Shown: one piece after another, positions 38,463 to 46,490 of the stretch | Numbering within the stretch: position 1 is the first letter of the stretch | How the letters are laid out: every line of letters starts with the position of its first letter | Translations under genes and position numbers: made by a program | DNA from: Myxococcales bacterium | GTDB taxonomy: Bacteria; Myxococcota_A; Polyangia; Polyangiales; Polyangiaceae | Length of the DNA: 64,000 nt | Reading direction: 5' to 3' | NCBI GenBank assembly: GCA_016703425.1 | Contig: JADJCA010000009.1 | Span: 310,001-374,000, forward strand | The notes under the pieces: generated by a model | Databases searched by the model: none | Told to the model about the DNA's origin: nothing | What the model saw: only the letters and a program-made list of their open reading frames with translations

Positions 38463-39528
38463 CGCTTGTGTGCGCGCAAGCGCCCTTGTTCTGCTGCTCG
38501 TGTCCGGGCTTGCGACGGCCGCCGCATGTCGCCGCGAGGCGAATGGGACACCAGCGCCCCGGACCATCGGCCTCGGCGTAAGCGACGGATGCGAAGGCAA
38601 GCGCTCGCCCGAATGCAAGCACCCAGCGGTCATGGAGCGCTGCCAAGACGGCTGGTGTTTCATCCCCAAGGGCTGCTTCGTGATGGGCTCGCCTGAATGT
38701 GAATGGGGGCGCGGCCGCGACAGCGAACCGGAGAACGAAACCACCCTCACGCATGATTTCTGGATGCAACAAACGGAAGTCACTCAAGCACAGTGGACGG
38801 GAGCAGGCCTGCCCAACCCGAGCGTGACCTCGGGCGACGGCGTCGTGCTCGACTGCGCGGACTCGTCGTGTCCGGTCGGCAACACGACGTGGTTTGACGC
38901 GGTTGCCTATGCAAACCGACTATCCGATTCCAAGGGCCTTACGGCCTGCTACGCGCTCGGCGGCTGCACCGGCGAAGTCGGCGCGGGGCTCGTGTGCACG
39001 TCCGTCGCGCAAGTCGGTCCTTCCGTCTACGACTGCCCCGGCTACCGCCTGCCCACAGAGGCCGAATGGGAGTACGCGGCCCGAGCAGGAACGCAAACCG
39101 CGACCTACGCCGGCGACCTTTCTCTCTCCGGCGACTCAAGCCGCTGCGCGGATGACCCCACGCTCAATCTCATCGCTTGGTACTGCTGGAACACGCGGGT
39201 CTGGGTCGGAGGCGTCGACACCTACTCGACGCATCCTGTCGCGAAATTGGAGCGCAATCAGTGGGGGCTCTATGACATGTCAGGCAACGCCGCTGAGCGC
39301 ACCAGCGACATTTCCAACGGTGCGGGCTATGGCAAGGTGCCACGCGTGGACCCGGGCCACGCCGTCGGCCCAGCGTCGACGGCCGTCGACACCTTCCAGG
39401 CGGGCGCAGTGCGCGGAGGGTCCGCCTTCCTGTTTCCGGTGTTTGCGCGGTCCGCGTACGCGTCTTCGCGCGCGCGGCACGAGCGGTGGCAAGGACTCGG
39501 CTTCCGCCTCGCGCGGACCGCCAAGTGA
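38446..39528 (+). CDS. FGE/SUMF1-fold lipoprotein, copy 1
   Basis: 360 residues; the ATG lies inside the end of the Kelch/peptidase gene. A signal peptide with a lipobox-like ATAAAC leads to a Cys-rich region and the FGE-sulfatase domain: TLTHDFWMQQTEVTQAQWTG, GYRLPTEAEWEYAARAG, NQWGLYDMSGNA and the closing GLGFRLAR. The catalytic Cys pair of true formylglycine-generating enzymes (the CHxSYC segment after RGGS) is absent; here the segment reads RGGSAFLFPVFARSAY. Sulfatase activation is therefore unlikely, and the domain probably serves as a binding scaffold, as in other FGE-fold lipoproteins. At the stop, the +1 frame leads directly into tail copy 1. Confidence 0.85.
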   Translation: MASTTDACVRASALVLLLVSGLATAAACRREANGTPAPRTIGLGVSDGCEGKRSPECKHPAVMERCQDGWCFIPKGCFVMGSPECEWGRGRDSEPENETTLTHDFWMQQTEVTQAQWTGAGLPNPSVTSGDGVVLDCADSSCPVGNTTWFDAVAYANRLSDSKGLTACYALGGCTGEVGAGLVCTSVAQVGPSVYDCPGYRLPTEAEWEYAARAGTQTATYAGDLSLSGDSSRCADDPTLNLIAWYCWNTRVWVGGVDTYSTHPVAKLERNQWGLYDMSGNAAERTSDISNGAGYGKVPRVDPGHAVGPASTAVDTFQAGAVRGGSAFLFPVFARSAYASSRARHERWQGLGFRLARTAK

Positions 39529-39808
39529 CGTTGCACACCTACATCACCGCGCAGGCGTCGAATGGGACTGGCTCAACTTCTTCGTCGCGGTGAATCGCGG
39601 GCTCGACAAGACGGAGATCGCGGACCTGGGCGAGATCTACCGGCTGGCGTGCGGTGGAGGAGTGACGCCGAAGGATTGCAACAACGAGAAGCCGACGTTC
39701 AACCAATTGAGGCTCGCGGCGGCGACGTATTACGGAACGAGCCCCGGAGGACTGGCCAAGGCATCGAGGTTTCTCAACGAGGGGCTCGCGAATGGCATCA
39801 ACCACTAG
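39529..39808 (+). pseudogene. peptidase tail domain, copy 1 (no own start codon)
   Basis: From about 39556 the sequence encodes GVEWDWLNFFVAVNRGLDKT and continues as an intact ~83-residue domain to the TAG at 39806-39808, overlapping FGE copy 2 by 17 bp. No ATG, GTG or TTG precedes it in frame after the FGE-1 stop, so it may be untranslated or reached by +1 shifting at that stop (AAG TGA C). Differences from the parent tail are mostly at third codon positions, which argues that the protein sequence has been kept by selection. Confidence 0.7.
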
Positions 39809-40895
39809 CAGCCAAGCCTGGCGAGGGGGTGGCGTTCTGCGGTTGAGCCGCTCCACACTGGCTCTCTGCTTGCTCCTTTGGGTCTTCGGCTGCCGTCGCG
39901 AACCCGTGGTCACGCCAGCTCCACGCACCATCGGCCTAGGCGTAAGCGATGGTTGCGACGGCGGCCCTGCGTCCCCCGAATGCAAGCACCCGGCAGTCGT
40001 TGAGCGCTGTGAGGACGGCTGGTGCTTCATTCCCAAAGGCTGCTTCGTCATGGGTTCGCCGAAGTGCGAATGGGGCCGCGGTCGCGACACGGAGCCGGAG
40101 AACGAAACGACCCTCACGCATGATTTCTGGATGCAGCAGACCGAAGTCACTCAAGCACAGTGGACGGGAGCAGGCCTGCCAAACCCAAGCGTAACGTCCG
40201 GCGAGGGCATCGTGCTCGACTGCGCGGAGCCCTCGTGCCCCGTGGGCAACGTGACTTGGTATGACGCCATCGCGTACGCGAACCGACTGTCCGAATCGAA
40301 GGGCCTCTCCGCGTGTTACAGCCTGAACGGCTGCACCGGCGCGCCCGGCGCCGGCCTGGTCTGCACCGGCGTGACGCAGGTGGGATCGTCCGTCTACGAG
40401 TGCCCCGGGTACCGCCTGCCCACCGAGGCCGAATGGGAGTACGCCGCCCGAGCGGGAACGCGAACCGCGACCTACGCCGGCGACCTCTCCCTCACGGGCG
40501 ACTCCAGCCGATGCGCCGACGACCCCACCCTCAATCTCATCGCCTGGTACTGCTGGAACACGCGGGTATGGGTCGGAGGTGTCGACACGTACTCGACCCA
40601 TCCTGTGGCGAAACTGGAGCGCAATCAGTGGGGGCTCTATGACATGTCAGGCAACGCCGCTGAGCGCACCAGTGACACCACGTACGGTGCGGGCTACGGC
40701 ACGGCCCCACGCGTCGATCCGGGCGCCACGATCGCGACTGCGCGCACAGCGCCCGATACCTATCAGCAAGGCTCGACGCGTGGAGGCTTCGCCTTCGGCT
40801 ACCCTGTCCTGGCGCGGCCCGCATACCCGTTTTCGATGTCAAGGCACGAGCACATTCAGGGTAGAGGCTTCCGCCTCGTGCGCACCGCGAGGTGA
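39792..40895 (+). CDS. FGE/SUMF1-fold lipoprotein, copy 2
   Basis: 367 residues, closely similar to copy 1 over the whole length, including the Cys pattern (CKHPAV, RCEDGWCFIPKGCFVMGS) and the YRLPTEAEWEYAARAG core. The signal peptide differs, with a longer N-region and a better lipobox, LWVFGC. The segment where catalytic FGE enzymes have their Cys pair reads RGGFAFGYPVLARPAY, again without Cys. Its ATG lies 17 bp inside tail copy 1. It probably arose by tandem duplication of copy 1 or its ancestor. Confidence 0.85.
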   Translation: MASTTSSQAWRGGGVLRLSRSTLALCLLLWVFGCRREPVVTPAPRTIGLGVSDGCDGGPASPECKHPAVVERCEDGWCFIPKGCFVMGSPKCEWGRGRDTEPENETTLTHDFWMQQTEVTQAQWTGAGLPNPSVTSGEGIVLDCAEPSCPVGNVTWYDAIAYANRLSESKGLSACYSLNGCTGAPGAGLVCTGVTQVGSSVYECPGYRLPTEAEWEYAARAGTRTATYAGDLSLTGDSSRCADDPTLNLIAWYCWNTRVWVGGVDTYSTHPVAKLERNQWGLYDMSGNAAERTSDTTYGAGYGTAPRVDPGATIATARTAPDTYQQGSTRGGFAFGYPVLARPAYPFSMSRHEHIQGRGFRLVRTAR

Positions 40896-40896
40896 A

Positions 40897-41160
40897 GTGC
40901 ATCCTTGGGCGGGTGTCGAATGGGACTGGCTAAACTTTTTCGTGGCCGTGAATCGGGGACTCGACAGGAGCGAAATCGCCGACCTGGGCGAGATCTACCG
41001 CTTGGCGTGCGGGGGTGGAACGACGCCGATTGACTGCAACAACCACAAGCCGACGTTCAACCAGCTGAGACTCGCGGCGGAGACGTACTACGGCGGGCAA
41101 AACACGCCTAGGGCGACCAAGTTCCGCAACGAAGGGCTCGCCAATGGCATCAACCATTGA
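40897..41160 (+). CDS. peptidase tail domain, copy 2 (possible small CDS)
   Basis: Here a GTG at 40897, right after the FGE-2 stop, is in frame: it would start MHPWAGVEWDWLNFFVAVNR and run 87 residues to the TGA at 41158-41160. The domain is intact (DLGEIYRLACGGGTTPIDCN) with a small change near the end (YYGGQNTPRATKF). Synonymous differences from copy 1 are numerous (for instance CTAAACTTTTTCGTG against CTCAACTTCTTCGTC). It has no signal peptide of its own. It could be a real small protein, or it could serve to couple translation of FGE copy 3, which it overlaps by 17 bp. Confidence 0.5.
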   Translation: MHPWAGVEWDWLNFFVAVNRGLDRSEIADLGEIYRLACGGGTTPIDCNNHKPTFNQLRLAAETYYGGQNTPRATKFRNEGLANGINH

Positions 41161-42202
41161 CGCTTCTCCAGGGGCGGCCTCGCTTCTTCTAGCACTTGCG
41201 CTAGCCGCGTGCGCCCGGACTGCGGCGCCGCCCGCCCCCGCGGCCGTCGAAAACCCGGGGCACAGCGACGGGTGTTTTGGCTCGAAGCCAAGCGCCGAGT
41301 GTCGACACCCGGGCGTCGCCGCACGGTGCGAAGACGGTTGGTGCTTCATCCCCAAGGGTTGCTACGTGCGTGGCTCTCCCGAGTGCGAATGGGGCCGTGG
41401 TCGTGACAGCGAGCCGGAGACCGAGACCACGCTGACCCACGACTTCTGGATCCAGCAGACCGAGGTGACGCAGGCCAAGTGGACGAGCCTCGGCGTGCAA
41501 AACCCAAGTCGGGTCGAAGGGCAGGTGCGCGATGGGACAAGCTCCGATTGCCCCGTCGGCAACATGACCTGGTTTGAGGCGCTGGCCTTCGCAAACAAGC
41601 TCTCTGACGCGAAGGGTTTACCGCGGTGCTACGTCCTCGACCGCTGCATCGGCGACCTGGCGAGCGGCATGGTCTGCGAGGAGGCGCAACAGACGGGCCA
41701 AAGCCTCTACGACTGCGACGGCTACCGGCTGCCCACCGAAGCCGAATGGGAGTACGCGGCGCGGGCGGGCACGCGCAGCAGCACTTACGCAGGTGACCTT
41801 TCGCTGTCTGGTGATTCGAGTCGCTGCGCCGAAGACCCGACGCTCAACACCATCGCTTGGTACTGCTGGAACACGCGGGTCTGGCTCGGAGGGCTCGACA
41901 CTTACTCGACTCGCCCCGTTGCGACGCGTGCGCCCAACAGGTGGGGCCTCTACGACATGGCCGGCAACGCAGGCGAGTGGCAGAACGACGCCTTCCACGG
42001 CGACTCCTACCGAACGCAGCCTCGCACAGACCCCGGTGCGACACTCGAGCGGGCCGCGCTCGCCACGGCCCTCGCGGCCGTCACGCGCGGCGGCTTCACC
42101 TCGGCATACCCAGTCATGCAGCGATCGGGCTATAGGGATCAAGCTGCGCGGCATGTGCGCTCTCCGGGGCTCGGTTTCCGACTGGTACGCTCGGCGAAGT
42201 GA
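41144..42202 (+). CDS. FGE/SUMF1-fold lipoprotein, copy 3
   Basis: 352 residues, the most diverged of the three copies, with lipobox LALAAC. The FGE core is present (YRLPTEAEWEYAARAG, NRWGLYDMAGNAGEW, GLGFRLVR). The AGEW ending of the MAGNAGEW motif is the usual FGE form, whereas copies 1 and 2 have AAER, so copy 3 may be closer to the ancestor. The catalytic Cys pair is again missing (RGGFTSAYPVMQRSGY). It ends at a TGA overlapped by a GTG (42199) that opens the last tail fragment. Confidence 0.85.
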   Translation: MASTIDASPGAASLLLALALAACARTAAPPAPAAVENPGHSDGCFGSKPSAECRHPGVAARCEDGWCFIPKGCYVRGSPECEWGRGRDSEPETETTLTHDFWIQQTEVTQAKWTSLGVQNPSRVEGQVRDGTSSDCPVGNMTWFEALAFANKLSDAKGLPRCYVLDRCIGDLASGMVCEEAQQTGQSLYDCDGYRLPTEAEWEYAARAGTRSSTYAGDLSLSGDSSRCAEDPTLNTIAWYCWNTRVWLGGLDTYSTRPVATRAPNRWGLYDMAGNAGEWQNDAFHGDSYRTQPRTDPGATLERAALATALAAVTRGGFTSAYPVMQRSGYRDQAARHVRSPGLGFRLVRSAK

Positions 42203-42660
42203 AGCGTCACTGCCCGACGTCGAAACAAGCAACCTCCGCCGCGCAGGCGGAGGGCTACGGTCACTTCACGGCGAGCCGGCTTTGGAACGACCTCTCACAA
42301 GCCACCGGCGGGTGCACGTTCGTCTACTACAAGGAAGCCATCAACGACCTCGGTGGCGGCAACACCTCGACCGATCCCATCCCCGTCCCGCGCTCCTGCG
42401 ACGGCCCCGTGAAGTGGCTCGACAACAAGTGCGCCGACAGCGGCGCCGGCGCGGCGGGTGCGGGTGTCGAATGGGATTGGCTCAACTTCTTCGTTGCGGT
42501 GAATCTGGGACTCGACAAGACGGAGATCGCGGACCTGGGCGAGATCTACCGCGGTGCCTGCTGCGTCATCGCTGATGGCGGCCCACCGAAGGACTGCAAC
42601 TTCCAGAAGCCGACGTTCGACCAATTGAGGGCGGCGGCGGCGACGTGCTTGGTCACCGCC
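42199..42660 (+). pseudogene. 3' fragment of the Kelch/peptidase gene, copy 3
   Basis: From GTG 42199 the sequence corresponds to the parent protein from about residue 1095: KRHCPTSKQATSAAQAEGYG, YGHFTASRLWNDLSQATGGC, then the linker and VEWDWLNFFVAVNLGLDKTE. Similarity is lost after about 42655, inside the tail, where the parent would go on to its stop; the frame then runs on through low-complexity sequence. It is thus a truncated copy and marks the end of the array. It lacks the HExxH motif. Confidence 0.75.
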
Positions 42661-43186
42661 AACGCTGGCACGGGCAATGCTGAGCGCCTCCCCCCTCCCG
42701 CGTCCCCCTCCTCCCCTCCCTTCCATCGTTCCCTCCTTCAATGGAGCCCCGCTCCGTCGCCGCTGCGTCGGCGATCGGCGCCTCGCGACCTTGTTGTCCG
42801 GCGCGCGGACTCGCAAACGCGAACGCGATGCCCTCCGCGCGTCAGCGCAAGCTCGCTGCCCACCATGGCATGGTCAATTCCGCGTGGCGCATGCTCGATC
42901 GCGCGCCGCGGTGACCCTCTTGTCGCGCGTTGGATGGTCTCTTGCGCGCGCGTGCCCCCTTCGCGCGCGCGGGGGAGACCTTATGCGCGCCCGAATGACC
43001 CTTGTGCGCGGCCGGGAGACCTTAGTTTCCGCGAGGGACCCCTAAATCACCGTTTTGCCACTTCGGATCGGTGCGCTACGGGCAACCCGTGCCATCGGCT
43101 TTGCCATGGCAACCCGTGCCGCAACCGCCGAACAGCGCGCAACCGCTTAGGGGCGCTCGGCCGCTTTGCGCCAAATCGCCTTCTCG
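42661..43186. other. low-complexity intergenic region after the array
   Basis: 526 bp without a convincing gene. It holds a pyrimidine-rich tract (42686-42735), a weak 57-codon open frame (42741-42914, start MEPRSVAAAS), a set of degenerate ~21-bp repeats (42911-43047), and a direct repeat GGCAACCCGTGCC at 43081-43093 and 43108-43120. A match to the sigma-54 consensus, TGGCACGGGCAATGC, lies at 42666-42680 at the edge of the broken tail copy but has no evident target gene. Confidence 0.5.
42911..43047 (+). repeat. degenerate ~21-bp tandem repeats
   Basis: Six to seven imperfect copies with a period of about 20-22 bp, starting near 42911, 42934, 42952, 42974, 42995, 43015 and 43035. The shared core is roughly GAGACCTTATGCGCGC, with versions such as ATGACCCTTGTGCGCG and GGAGACCTTAGTTTCC. 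Copies are contiguous without spacers, so this is not a CRISPR array. Confidence 0.55.
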
Positions 43187-43588
43187 CTACGTCGCGCTTG
43201 GCGCTGCGTTGTACGTCGCGATGGCGATCATGTGGATCGACCGCGAGCAGCGGCCGGTTCCCGTGGAGCCGTTGCAGGCGTCTTCGCCCTCGAAGCGCTC
43301 TTCCTTGTGACGAAGGCCGTCTAGGACGAGGCGTGTCATGTCGTGGCCGCCGTCTTTGCAGCGCGGATCGCCGCAGGGCAAATCGAAGAGCGCGGGGGCG
43401 TGCGCCACGACGATGCGCCGCACGTGTCCCGGCTCCGCGACGGGGCTGCCGCCGCTCTGCTCGTGGAGCTCGAGGCGCAGCGTCGCCAAGGTGGGGCATT
43501 CGGCGATGAGGCGCGGGGCCTCGTCTTCGCGACGGCGACGTTCCGCGATGCGTTGCGTCGCCTCATTGTTCCTTCGGTAGTGGTTCAC
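43187..43588 (-). CDS. conserved small protein of unknown function, Cys/His motifs
   Basis: 133 residues from GTG 43588. It has non-random composition, unlike the overlapping frames: RRIVVAHAPALFDLPCGDPR, then CKDGGHDMTRLVLDGLRHKE and EGEDACNGSTGTGRCSRSIH. The CGDPRCKDGGHD segment and the later C-x7-8-C pair look like a metal site or a disulfide pair. I recall no named family. It follows the sigma factor gene on the same strand at 95 bp and might be transcribed with it. Confidence 0.65.
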   Translation of the reverse strand: MNHYRRNNEATQRIAERRRREDEAPRLIAECPTLATLRLELHEQSGGSPVAEPGHVRRIVVAHAPALFDLPCGDPRCKDGGHDMTRLVLDGLRHKEERFEGEDACNGSTGTGRCSRSIHMIAIATYNAAPSAT

Positions 43589-43683
43589 TGGGTTGCGCTC
43601 CGTCTTCTCCGGGTGCCTCTGGCCCGATACCAGCGAGGGCCGTTCCCTCGACGCTGCTCGTTACCGTTTCGTCGTCTTGTGGC

Positions 43684-44931
43684 TCACGCTTCGATGAACG
43701 CCTTCAGGTGGTTCGCGCGGCCGCGCTGCCGCAAGCGGCCCAGGGCCTTCGCCTCGATCTGGCGAATGCGCTCGCGCGTGACACCGAAGCGCTGGCCGAC
43801 TTCTTCGAGCGTGTGCTCATCTTTCTGACCAACGCCAAAGCGCATGCGGAGGATCATCGCCTCGCGCGGCGTCAAGGTCGCCAGCATCAGCTCCGTCTCC
43901 TTCGAGAGGCGCGAGTGCGCCGCCAGCTCGAGCGGCGAGGGAGAGCCGCGATCTTCGACCATGTCGCCGAGCGTCGCGCCTTCGTCTTCGCCGATGGGCG
44001 TCTCGAGGCTGATGGGCTGACGCATCGCGCGGATGGCGCGCTGCACGTGGCCGGAGCGAATCTCGAGCTTGTCGGCGATCTCGTCGGCCGTCGGCTCGCG
44101 GCCGAGCTCCTGCACCAAGAGCTGCGTGGCGCGGCGCACCTTGCCGACGAGCTCAAAGACGTGGACCGGGAGGCGAATGGTGTGCGCCTGCTCGGCGATG
44201 GCGCGCGAGATGGCTTGCCGGATCCACCACGTGGCGTACGTGCTGAACTTGTACCCGCGTCGGTATTCGAACTTCTCGACGGCGCGCATGAGGCCGATGT
44301 TGCCCTCTTGAATGAGGTCCACCATCTGGAGGCCGCGGTTGACGTAGCGCTTCGCGATCGAGACCACGAGCCGCAAGTTCGCCTGCACGAGCTCGGCGCG
44401 CGCGGCCGCGGCGAGCTGAACGGCGTCTTCGATGGCGACGCCAGCGACGCGAGCGCGCGTCGACTCGCGACGCGAAGTGGCGCCCGCGCGAAGGCGCTCT
44501 TCCGAGTCGCCGAGTCGCCGAGCCAAGGCCTCGATGGTGCGCGGGTTGAGGCGCATCGAGACGAGCGCTTCGACGACCTCGGGGCGCTTCTTCAAGGAAG
44601 CGCGGCCGCCGTCGGTCAGCTTGGCGACGACGGTCATGAGGCGAAGCACGCGTTTGCGCTCCGTCTCTTCCCAAGACTCGTCGTCCTCGACGCCGCCACC
44701 GCGCACGAGGTCGCGCGTCCTGAGCTTGCCGCTCTTCAATCGCTCGGCGAGAAGGGCGATCTCGCTCGCGCCGTCGCTCGTGGCGGCGACGGCGCGGAGC
44801 ACCGCTTGTTCGCCGAGCTCAATGCGCTTGGCGATGGAAACTTCGCCCTCTCGCGTCAGGAGGCCAAGGCGGCCGATCTGATCGAGGTAGCTGCGCGCCG
44901 CATCCGGCGTCGTGTCGATGGCAGTCTTCAT
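43684..44931 (-). CDS. RNA polymerase sigma factor, sigma-70 group 1/2 type
   Basis: 415 residues from ATG 44931 (MKTAIDTTPDAARSYLDQIG); longer upstream frame has no family similarity. Region 1.2 (YLDQIGRLGLLTREGEVSIA), then region 2 with NLRLVVSIAKRYVNRGLQMV, DLIQEGNIGLMRAVEKFEYR and KFSTYATWWIRQAISRAI, then region 3 and region 4 with LEEVGQRFGVTRERIRQIEA. Region 1.1 is absent and the segment between 1.2 and 2 is short. It therefore resembles an RpoD-like or stationary-phase group 2 factor, able to recognise -10/-35 promoters. The genome's main rpoD may be elsewhere. Confidence 0.92.
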   Translation of the reverse strand: MKTAIDTTPDAARSYLDQIGRLGLLTREGEVSIAKRIELGEQAVLRAVAATSDGASEIALLAERLKSGKLRTRDLVRGGGVEDDESWEETERKRVLRLMTVVAKLTDGGRASLKKRPEVVEALVSMRLNPRTIEALARRLGDSEERLRAGATSRRESTRARVAGVAIEDAVQLAAAARAELVQANLRLVVSIAKRYVNRGLQMVDLIQEGNIGLMRAVEKFEYRRGYKFSTYATWWIRQAISRAIAEQAHTIRLPVHVFELVGKVRRATQLLVQELGREPTADEIADKLEIRSGHVQRAIRAMRQPISLETPIGEDEGATLGDMVEDRGSPSPLELAAHSRLSKETELMLATLTPREAMILRMRFGVGQKDEHTLEEVGQRFGVTRERIRQIEAKALGRLRQRGRANHLKAFIEA

Positions 44932-45084
44932 GGGTTGGCGAAATTCTTGGGCGCCGCGGCTTTCGATGACGGGGGGCGCGTACCGATCCGCCAAACTCGG
45001 AGGGATGCATAGCACACAAGACGCCCCCCGGGCGTCCCTTCTCGTGGGCCGCACGACGGCCCTCCGCGGCAGGCTTTCCCCGTG

Positions 45085-46383
45085 TCACGCGCCGTTCTTG
45101 GGCGCCGCTTCGCCGACGCGACCGCGCACCCACGCCGCGACCTCGGCGCGGCCGTGGACGAGCGGCTCGGCGGCGCGCGAGAGGAACACTTCGGCGGGGA
45201 GCGCGCGGCCGTTGTACTGGCTCGCCATCGTAAAGCCGTAAGCGCCCGCATCGAGGAACGCCACCAGCGTCGCGTCGTCGGGAAGCTCGAAGGCGCCGAA
45301 GTCGTCGGAGCTCTCGCAGACGGGACCGGCGACGCGGACGGCGCTCTTCGGCCGCGAGCTCGCGCCCAGCGCCACGACCCGATGCCGCGCTTGGTAGAGC
45401 GCAGGCCGGAGGAGGTCGTTCATGCCCGCGTCGACGAAGACCCAAGGTAGCGGCGTCGCCTTCTTTCGCTGCACGACGCGCGCGACGAGGACGCCGTAAG
45501 ACGCCACCAAGCGGCGCCCCGGCTCCACCACGAGACGAATGCCCGCGAGGCCCGCCGCTCGCTGCTCCTCTTGCGCGGCGCGCACGAAGTCTTTGGGGCG
45601 AGCGTCGCAACCTTCTCCATAGTCGATGCCGAAGCCACCACCGGTGTCGAGGAAGCGGAACGACGATCGCTCCGGCACCTCGCGCGCGATGGCGAAGAGC
45701 TTCGCCGCGCCGCGACGGTAGTCGTCGGTGCTCGTGAACTGCGAGCCGACGTGGACCGTGAGGCCGCCAAGATCGAGCGACGGCTCTTTGCGAATGCGAT
45801 CGAGGGCGAGGCCCACGTCCGCCAAGGCGACGCCGAACTTCGCCTCGTCGTGGCCCGTGGCGATGGCGTCGTGGGTGCCGAGGTCGTCGATCTCGGGGTT
45901 GATGCGCAGGCCCACGCGGGCCTTGCGACCGAGGCTGCGCGCGATGGCCGCGACGCGGTCGATCTCCTCGACGCTCTCCATGTGAATCGAACCGATGCCG
46001 TGCTCGGAGACGGTGATGGCGCGGCGGAGCTCGTCGTCGAGTTTGGCGACGCCGTTGTAAAGGATGCGCTCGGGCAAGACGCCGCTCGCGAGGGCGACCT
46101 CGAGCTCGCCGCCGCTGACGACGTCGGCGCCGCAACCGGCGGCCGCCAGCCGCCTCACGATGGGACCGGCGCTGTTGGCCTTGATGGCGTAGGCCACGAG
46201 GTGCGGCTCGCCCGCGAACGCCGCGTCGAGCTCCCGCGCTTCGCGCTCGATGGCGTCGAGATCGTAGACGTAGAGCGGCGTTCCGAAGCGCGCCGCCAGC
46301 TCCTCCAAGGGAGCCGAAGCGAGGAGGCTCTGCTCAGTCCCCTCGCCCTCGCCTCGCCCACCTTCGTTTCGATGCGTCGCCAC
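45085..46383 (-). CDS. lysA: diaminopimelate decarboxylase
   Basis: About 432 residues from GTG 46383 (VATHRNEGGRGEGEG); an ATG at 46479 is less likely because it would leave almost no room for the divergent pyk promoter. PLP-binding Lys in VAYAIKANS, GGFGIDYGEG phosphate loop, HVGSQFTSTD, and the active-site GPVCESSDDFG segment. It converts meso-diaminopimelate to L-lysine and CO2 in the cytoplasm, the last step of lysine synthesis. TATAAC lies only about 8 bases before the GTG, so the mRNA may be leaderless. Confidence 0.94.
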   Translation of the reverse strand: MATHRNEGGRGEGEGTEQSLLASAPLEELAARFGTPLYVYDLDAIEREARELDAAFAGEPHLVAYAIKANSAGPIVRRLAAAGCGADVVSGGELEVALASGVLPERILYNGVAKLDDELRRAITVSEHGIGSIHMESVEEIDRVAAIARSLGRKARVGLRINPEIDDLGTHDAIATGHDEAKFGVALADVGLALDRIRKEPSLDLGGLTVHVGSQFTSTDDYRRGAAKLFAIAREVPERSSFRFLDTGGGFGIDYGEGCDARPKDFVRAAQEEQRAAGLAGIRLVVEPGRRLVASYGVLVARVVQRKKATPLPWVFVDAGMNDLLRPALYQARHRVVALGASSRPKSAVRVAGPVCESSDDFGAFELPDDATLVAFLDAGAYGFTMASQYNGRALPAEVFLSRAAEPLVHGRAEVAAWVRGRVGEAAPKNGA

Positions 46384-46490
46384 GGCGAGCGTTATAGCGC
46401 GCCCCCGCGTCACGTGCAGGGGGTCCGCTGCGGAAACGAGCGCCCATTTGGCGACGCCGGGCATCGTGAACTGTGGCATCGTTGTCGCCG

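Larger units (their letters stand above)
38207..42660 (+). repeat. tandem array of peptidase-tail plus FGE-lipoprotein cassettes
   Basis: A unit of about 1.35 kb is repeated. Each unit is the last ~85 codons of the Kelch/peptidase gene followed by an FGE-fold lipoprotein gene that overlaps it by 17 bp. Tails start at about 38207 (in the full gene), 39556, 40912 and 42463; FGE genes start at 38446, 39792 and 41144. The last tail copy is longer upstream, from about 42210, matching the parent gene from about 37960. Units 1 and 2 are closest, unit 3 more diverged. The start codon context ATGGCATCAACCA is the same in all three FGE genes, because it encodes both the tail end and the FGE start. Confidence 0.85.

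Noticed and set aside
42666..42680. Sigma-54 promoter TGGCACGGGCAATGC
   Set aside because: It lies in the coding remnant of the tail copy and no credible gene follows; likely chance.
42911..43047. CRISPR array
   Set aside because: The units are contiguous, imperfect and lack unique spacers; no cas genes are present.
42199..43509. A 436-codon protein continuing from the last tail copy
   Set aside because: After about 42660 the frame passes through the pyrimidine tract and repeats and loses protein character.
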